This document shows, piece by piece, positions 58,729 to 64,000 of a DNA stretch of 64,000 bases (position 1 is the stretch's first letter; every line of letters begins with the position of its first letter). The position numbers and the translations under genes are program-made. The notes under the pieces were generated by a model. That model did no database searches and was not told the origin of the DNA. It saw nothing but the letters and a program-made list of their open reading frames with translations. Source of the stretch: Agrocybe praecox (taxonomy: Eukaryota; Basidiomycota; Agaricomycetes; Agaricales; Agrocybaceae); contig OZ024849.1 in the NCBI GenBank assembly GCA_964017145.1, forward strand, positions 1,798,001 to 1,862,000, in the 5' to 3' direction.

Positions 58729-60021
58729 TTAGACTTCTTCAGTAGGATTTCGCATGTTTGTGGCATCGAAAGGTACTTCTTGGATCTCAGAGCTGTTGTG
58801 ATCTTGAGGTGCAGCTGCAAATGGACCAAGGATGAAATGACTTGATACTGAAATCATATTGGTTGAGGACTCTTCGGTTGGATTCTTCTTTGTCAGTTCG
58901 AGACGGACAACCATGAGGGTCGGTGCAAATGCCTATCAAATCGATTCTAGGCAATCAGAGGGGCTCAGCAAGATGATTCATAATCCACTTACAGTTGTGA
59001 TAGACATAATCCCATTGATATATGCTGATGCATTGAAGACAGATGCTGCAGACGCCGACAATGTTGGGCTACTATCGACAAACAGAGTAATTGCCATCAT
59101 CAAAGTCGAGCAGGAGTATAAGGCTGACGATCCTATTGTTATTTCAACGATGTGCATGTATTTTCTTCGAGCCTTGTGATTTGTGGTTGGTGAGGAATAT
59201 ATTTTCATCCCAATTGCAAGTGACACAATCATACTTGTTGCAGCTGTTACACACTGGTCAGTCGCATACAGGATGTTGTACTGCTGCCCAAATTGATCTG
59301 TCTGATAGCGCAGTGGTTCTAGGTAAAACAGAAAATTCATGACAGTTGCAGTAATGGTCATCACTGTTGAACTATATCAACGTACAATTCATAATACACA
59401 GCGACACTGGAATTACCAATTTCAACAATATAAATACCCAGAAATGCAAGTGTGATGTTTTTCCGGCCACGAAAAAGGTGCCAGGAACGCCATATCTAAG
59501 ATTCTTGTCAGCAACATGAAGTAATACAGCTCATACAATATTTACCAGCAAACCATCGGCAAGAACCTGACCTAATCCTGTCAATACTGTGATTGCGATG
59601 CCCTCTGCAGGGGTAGTCTGGTTAACCACACTCAAATAAAAGATATCATATCTAGTTTTGGCGTCCTCTCCAGAAAAGCAGGTAGCTGCAAAAAGCCATT
59701 CCATGATCAGAATTCCAAGAGTGCAACCAAACAGTGCCGCAAGAACGCCAGTAACCACTCGTCGACCTGGCTGGGACCTGCATGCTGTAAATTGATTAAC
59801 ATTTCATACCTCCCCCATGCAGTATGCCCCCACAATAAATTCGAAAGGTTATCAAATAAAACCCAATATATGCTCCTATGTGTAGTTGTTCAGCCATGTT
59901 ACGTTCCATAAAGGCGTTACTTACCTCCAAGAAATTGTAACATCAATGATGAATTTAAGTTCCCACTAATAAGGGATTTTTGAAATGATATGGGATAGGT
60001 GCCATCGTCCTGGGAAGACAT
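58729..60021 (-). CDS. Multi-pass (about seven helices) membrane protein, basidiomycete family, 343 aa
   Basis: Six exons on the minus strand: 59925-60021, 59834-59875, 59546-59784, 59417-59495, 58993-59363 and 58729-58932; introns of 49, 49, 50, 53 and 60 nt, all in phase. The start is ATG 60021 (MSSQDDGTYPI). Helices: YIGFYLITFRIY, VTGVLAALFGCTLGILIMEW, ITVLTGLGQVLADGLLI, ITLAFLGIYIVEI, VTAATSMIVSLAIGM, IVEITIGSSALYSCSTLMMA and YINGIMSITTAFAPTLMVV. The RSWHLFRGRKN loop after the third helix and a hydrophilic Glu/Ser-rich C-terminus fit a serpentine layout common in Agaricomycetes, without assigned function. Exon 2 (42 nt) is the least certain: its downstream intron uses GTGGGG as donor. Confidence 0.85.
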
Positions 60022-60770
60022 AATGGAATCTGGGTCTGGGATACCCTAAGTCAAGTATTCGCCGCCTTTTAAGGACTATTACAAGCGTCTATTTTGAGGG
60101 CTTGAATCAAGTTGTCATGGCACACTTTGCGCATCGACGAGAGCGAGCCATGTGGCATTGGTACAATCCAGTCGCAAACCAGATTGACCATCCAACTGGT
60201 GCTATCAGCACAAGCACAGAAACTGAGACCAAGTCTCGTAGTTTTAGTCATTTCCAATGGTGTTAGGTGCCATATGCTTGGATATCATGATGGTATTGGC
60301 TCCTTATAGTAAGACCTCTCCGGGAGTTTCTAGGTATTCATCCCATATGCTTAATTCGCGGCACCATCTTTCCTTAAGAAACATCAGCAGATCCATTGAG
60401 TCGCGTGTTCATCTGAGATCACTTCTCAACTCAAATCCCGAATAGTTCACTAGTATGCATATCTTATTTTCTACTGCAGTTGCTAATGTCTGTAACCTAT
60501 ATTGAGCTATCATATAAAACCCAGCTAAAACTCGAAGCCTCGATGAGCTGACTAAACTTGATCGACCTGATTGTGCTCAAGGTGAGGCGGGAACGGTACA
60601 TGAGAATCCAAATTAGAACGTTTGAGGTGAGATGACGAAGTAAGTGCACTCGCCTTTACTAGGAGGAAACGGGGGTTCACCGCGTGATAATCTTTACCCC
60701 GAAGTGTCCTTGCGCGCCATGCCAGTACCGTTTTGCATCTGTTTTGTCTTTGGTATGAGCCGATTTGAAT
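60022..60770. other. Intergenic, no gene recognised
   Basis: One plus-strand frame from ATG 60115 (MAHFAHRRERAMWHWYNP..., 49 codons) looks protein-like but is short and isolated. Nothing else is supported. Confidence 0.35.
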
Positions 60771-60857
60771 TTCCTCGAATTCGGCGAGCGTCCAAAGTTC
60801 TTTGTGACAAACCGTGACTCCACAAACCAGACGTGTCACGTTTCTGAACGAAACCTC

Positions 60858-61088
60858 CTCGTACAAATCCACCAACACACGAACCAGCGCCAGCACGAGC
60901 ACATCCACACATCCACACGCACTCCTCCGCTCAAGTCACACTCACACCCTCGCGAAGAACAAATCCCTACTCCTCGCGCATGCTCAGGCTGGTATCACCA
61001 CCAATTCACCCATCGGCATTGACACGGGCGCGTGAGGAAGGACTCGGGCTCTGTCTAATGGAATGGGAATGGGAACGGGAACATAGGT
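60858..61088 (+). pseudogene. Degenerate copy of the join region of the 61.8-62.9 kb gene
   Basis: Similar in order to 62485-62720: ACGAACCAGC.CCAGCAC.AGCAC, CACACGCACT, GCTCAGGCT..TATCACC, GGCGCGTGAGGAAGGACTCG against GGCGCGTCAGGGAGGATTCG, CTCTGTC.AA.GGAATGGGAA. In the frame used by the other copy this one reads RVRKDSGSV and then TAA, so it is broken at the second exon. The offset is about 1.63 kb in the same orientation. Confidence 0.6.
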
Positions 61089-61825
61089 CATGCTCCTTCT
61101 CCGAATTCAAATCACTCGTCTCCTCTTGCTACGCCGCACAGAGATGACAGAGACGATCTCATCCTAGCCTAGAAGAAATCCCCGACCCCCATACCGGCGC
61201 CCGTCGACGAAAAACTGTGATCGTCGTTCCAAAACCTATCAGAAGTGGCCGGATCCCATTTCCGTTTCCGTCAACCTTTTCTTTTTTCTTCGCCTTAGCT
61301 CACAAGCACCCACCTCTCTCTTGGGTCATTCACGACGCACGGCAGGGTACCGCGGACACGGGCAACGTCGAATCGTTGAGACAGGACAGGACACCATAGG
61401 ATTGAATTGAATTGGACTGGACTGGACTGGACTGGACTAGACTGGATCGAACAGGACTTTGATCCCTATCGCCATCTTTCCTGTTGTCTGGTGCGTACAT
61501 ATTCCAAATACCATACGACATTGACGATATGGGTGATCTAATTTTTTATTGTGGTCTTTATTTCTTTTTAGTTGAAGCCTCTTGGGTTCTGCTGACCTCA
61601 ACCCACCCACCCACCTGGACGTTGGGTTTTGGCCAGACAACGTGCCCGACACGAATCAAGTTAACCCGCATAGCCGACAGACTATCTTACCCTATCCTAC
61701 GTATTACCCGAGCGCGAGCACCACGCTCAGCAGAGCCGCGTATAGGTACATTTACGCGATCCACATCCACATCCATCCCCTCCTGGAGAGCAACGTAGCC
61801 CCCGTTCGTCGGCGTCTGTTTGAAA
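61089..61825. other. 5' flank of the Ser/Thr-rich gene
   Basis: Contains a GGACT pentamer repeat (five copies of GGACT in a row near 61413-61437) and a CATCCACATCCACATCCATC stretch near 61759. No coding frame with support. Confidence 0.4.
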
Positions 61826-62936
61826 ATGTCAGCGTACCCCGCATCTGCATCCTCGACGACGATAATATCAGGGAAATCAATTCGCAGACTCCATCATCAC
61901 CTCACGCGCAAGTCGCTCCATACGCCTATTATGAATTTGGCTTCTGTCTCGGCGCATGCGCATAGTGTTTCCAATTCTAATTCCGATTCAAGCTCTCGAT
62001 TTAGTTCTCAATACATCAAAACCGGAACTACCAACGACACGAAAGGACAAGGAAAAACCAAGAACAAAATGATGCAAGTTTTTGACTTTGACCTGTCCGC
62101 GGTCGTCCCTGTCCCTTCTTCCTCATCGTCATCATCTCTTACATCCTCTCATCCGTCCTCGCCCGCACCGAAAAACACCACCACACCCACAAAGTCCTCA
62201 AACCAAAGAACCAGCACCAGCAGAAAACGCACGCAGGCTCTGCCTTCCTCCTCCTCGCATGTATACCCCCACACTCAAGCAATACATACGCAGGGGCAGA
62301 AGAACATCATCCCGTTCCCGATGAGTTACCCGGGGAGTGATTCAGAGTCGGAGTGGGGAGGGTCTTCGCCTTCCACTTCGTCTTGTTTCTCCTCCTCATC
62401 GTCTTCGTCTACCTCCACTTCTTCCACCACAGCGACGTCCGCGTCCAGTGACACCTCGACCTCGACCTCATCGGACTTCCCCTCATCTTACAAATCCGCC
62501 AACCCACGAACCAGCACCAGCACCAGCACTCATGCACACGCACTTGTCCGGTCAACTCAAACCCAACTTCATCCTCATCCACTGACGAAGTCGAAGACGC
62601 ACAGCTCGTAAGCTCAGGCTACTATCACCGTTTCTAGCACCAATGCCGATGTGGCACAGGCGCGTCAGGGAGGATTCGGGCTCTGTCCAACGGAATGGGA
62701 ATGGGAATATGGGCGTGGGCGGGTTGAGCGCTACGAGACCGAGACCGAGACCTATCCCTATTCCTGTTGTCGCGAACCGGAATCGGGATCGTGTTTTGAG
62801 TTTGAGGAGTGTGGGTGGGCATGGGCAGTCGCAGTCAGAGGAGGAGAAGGAAAGGGTGACGCAATCGCAGGAGAGGATGCCAACGCAATCGCAGGTCCAG
62901 GTCCAGATGCACGCCTGTCTCCTCCTTCTACCCTAA
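61826..62936 (+). CDS. Ser/Thr-rich low-complexity protein, ~352 aa
   Basis: Exon 1 61826-62607, exon 2 62660-62936; the 52-nt intron (GTAAGC...CACAG) joins in phase 2. Without splicing the frame stops at TAA 62609. The N-terminal 260 residues are dominated by Ser and Thr runs with short basic patches. Exon 2 reads RVREDSGSVQRNGNGN, then Arg/Pro dipeptides and Gln/Ser/Glu repeats before a short hydrophobic end. Similar DNA at 60.9-61.1 kb is a broken copy of the region across the join, which argues that this is a unit that has been duplicated. No domain is recognised; a disordered regulatory protein or a non-coding repeat with chance frames are both possible. Confidence 0.5.
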
Positions 62937-63012
62937 AGGCCTCCCTCTATATGTTGGTTTCTTTCCTCGTGAACGAGGAAGCAAGCCTGCGTTTGTGCTG
63001 AGAAATTTGGAC

Positions 63013-63117
63013 GGCCCAACTCTCGCCAACCTGACTCTGGCCTGTCAAAAATGGGTACCACAAAATGGTCGCAAGCACTTATTCGGAATCGTCTCGCTCG
63101 TGGCTTGCAACTTGGAA
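63013..63117 (+). pseudogene. F-box relic
   Basis: The frame GPTLANLTLACQKWVPQ followed by GRKHLFGIVSLVACNLEP closely resembles the F-box region of the gene at 49.1-50.5 kb (LKTLANCSLVSKAWVSQ, RYHLFDAIPL). It ends at TAA/TTAA near 63115, and no N-terminal exon with an LPQE-type start was found upstream. I read it as a truncated member of the F-box family. Confidence 0.6.
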
Positions 63118-63449
63118 CCGAATTAATTGAGGACCCTCACGCTTCCAACGACCCTTCATTTACTTTCGAATCCGCAACAAGCCTGGAATTTGTCTTCATT
63201 TGCGACCCTTCACCGCTCTTTTGCCCCACCTAGGTTGCATATAGATGCTTGTGATCAAAATATGCCACAGGGACGGCTGTGACTGTATCGCTCAGGCCGG
63301 ATGACTCTTCCAGCACTAGTAACCTCAGTTGCTTCCGGGGACCACATACTTGCGTCCTTATTTCCAGTTGATACTCAATCCAACGACACGGCCTTGGACG
63401 CAGAGTGAAAAAGAAAGCCCAGAGCTGGTCGAAGCTTTCAATTTGAAGT

Positions 63450-63728
63450 CTAGCACTTTGCGGTGGATGGGCGAATGCCGATTTCGGCAATCATCGGGTC
63501 TTTAAATCTTATGGCCCCCAAATCGAGGTACGAATACGCCATCCTGCTTCCATCCTGGCATGTTTCTATCCTTCCTGGGTTCGAATAGTCGACTGCATTA
63601 TAACACTCGAAATTCACAGAGGAGGGTGCGTTACCGCATGTAGCAGCCATTTCAGCCAACACGTCTTGGAAGAAGACGACAACGAGAGCGACAACGAGAG
63701 CGTCAGCGATGCAGCGTCGAAGACTCAT
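63450..63728 (-). CDS. Possible small secreted protein, low confidence
   Basis: From ATG 63728 on the minus strand the frame begins MSLRRCIADALVVALVVVFF, a signal-peptide-like start (basic residues, then a hydrophobic core ending near LAEMAA), followed by about 65 residues with four Cys. No family match is known to me. The frame ends at TAG 63450. An adjoining frame at 63230-63490 could be a second exon but no convincing splice join was found. Confidence 0.3.
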   Translation of the reverse strand: MSLRRCIADALVVALVVVFFQDVLAEMAATCGNAPSSVNFECYNAVDYSNPGRIETCQDGSRMAYSYLDLGAIRFKDPMIAEIGIRPSTAKC

Positions 63729-63761
63729 GGCTGCACAACCCACTCCACACTCCACGCACAT

Positions 63762-64000
63762 CTTTCTCAGTGATCATGACAACGTGAGGCGAGCACCTGT
63801 TTTGCAGGACCGGTCTTTCATGATCTCTTTAGATCCTATGGCGCGAGTAACAGCTGGTAGGGTAAGCGTCGGACTGTATGCTTGTGGGAGTTGGACTAAC
63901 CTCTTGTTGTGCCGTCATTATAGTTTGCTGTTTTGGTTGATCATCCCGTCCATTGATACGCATGCATGGGAGTGTTAACGGACTGTTGTTCACGTCATTA
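63762..64000. other. Window end, no gene recognised
   Basis: The last 240 bp show no supported feature. Confidence 0.35.

Noticed and set aside
61820..62324. Overlapping second plus-strand frame rich in His/Pro/Arg
   Set aside because: It is the shifted reading of the Ser/Thr-rich exon and ends without a usable splice join.

Overview
The window reads as nuclear DNA of a mushroom-forming basidiomycete (Agaricomycetes). Genes are sparse and split by short GT-AG introns of roughly 43-95 nt. The recognisable products belong to families expanded in Agaricomycetes: F-box proteins, a DUF6535 membrane protein, two related multi-pass membrane proteins, a chitin-deacetylase relic and a small P-loop GTPase. 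All exon structures were assembled by hand from splice signals and reading-frame phase; no transcript or database evidence was available.

Layout. 1-2.4 kb: two F-box-type genes (the first is cut by the window edge). 3.7-5.4 kb: an unrecognised Asn/Ser-rich protein. 6.5-7.6 kb: a multi-pass membrane protein. 8.2-11.2 kb: a 984-aa DUF6535 protein (minus). 11.8-13.1 kb: a single-pass stalk-type membrane protein (minus), duplicated at 36.1-37.4 kb. 13.9-14.6 kb: a small membrane protein with a clear TATA box. 16.8-17.8 kb: a paralogue of the 6.5-kb membrane protein. 18.3-19.3 kb: a CstF-64/Rna15-like protein with hinge and C-terminal domain but no RRM. 19.7-22.8 kb: decayed sequence repeated at 39.0-42.0 kb. 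23.0-24.4 kb: a chitin deacetylase pseudogene. 25.4-29.5 kb: a GTPase gene (minus) holding an array of 24 near-identical splice-competent junctions. 32.1-33.7 kb: ten short intron-like elements with mirror-image ends. 43.0-46.0 kb: a transposon-like composite with long inverted arms. 49.1-50.5 kb: a third F-box gene. 50.5-58.7 kb: gene-poor, with several tandem repeats. 58.7-60.0 kb: a multi-pass membrane protein. 61.8-62.9 kb: a low-complexity Ser/Thr-rich gene. 63.0 kb: an F-box relic.

The most unusual item is the 72-bp array inside the GTPase gene (26.46-28.14 kb). On the coding strand each unit reads as a 69-nt GT-AG intron plus one codon-sized, variable triplet. The exons on both sides join it in phase 0, so the gene could carry 24 consecutive 3-nt micro-exons, or the whole block could be skipped as one very large intron. 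Other notable points are the collinear but compressed segmental duplication (11.7-22.8 kb against 36.1-42.0 kb) and the element cluster at 32-34 kb.

No operons, CRISPR arrays, rRNA or convincing tRNA genes were seen. The genes look independent, and no metabolic pathway links them.
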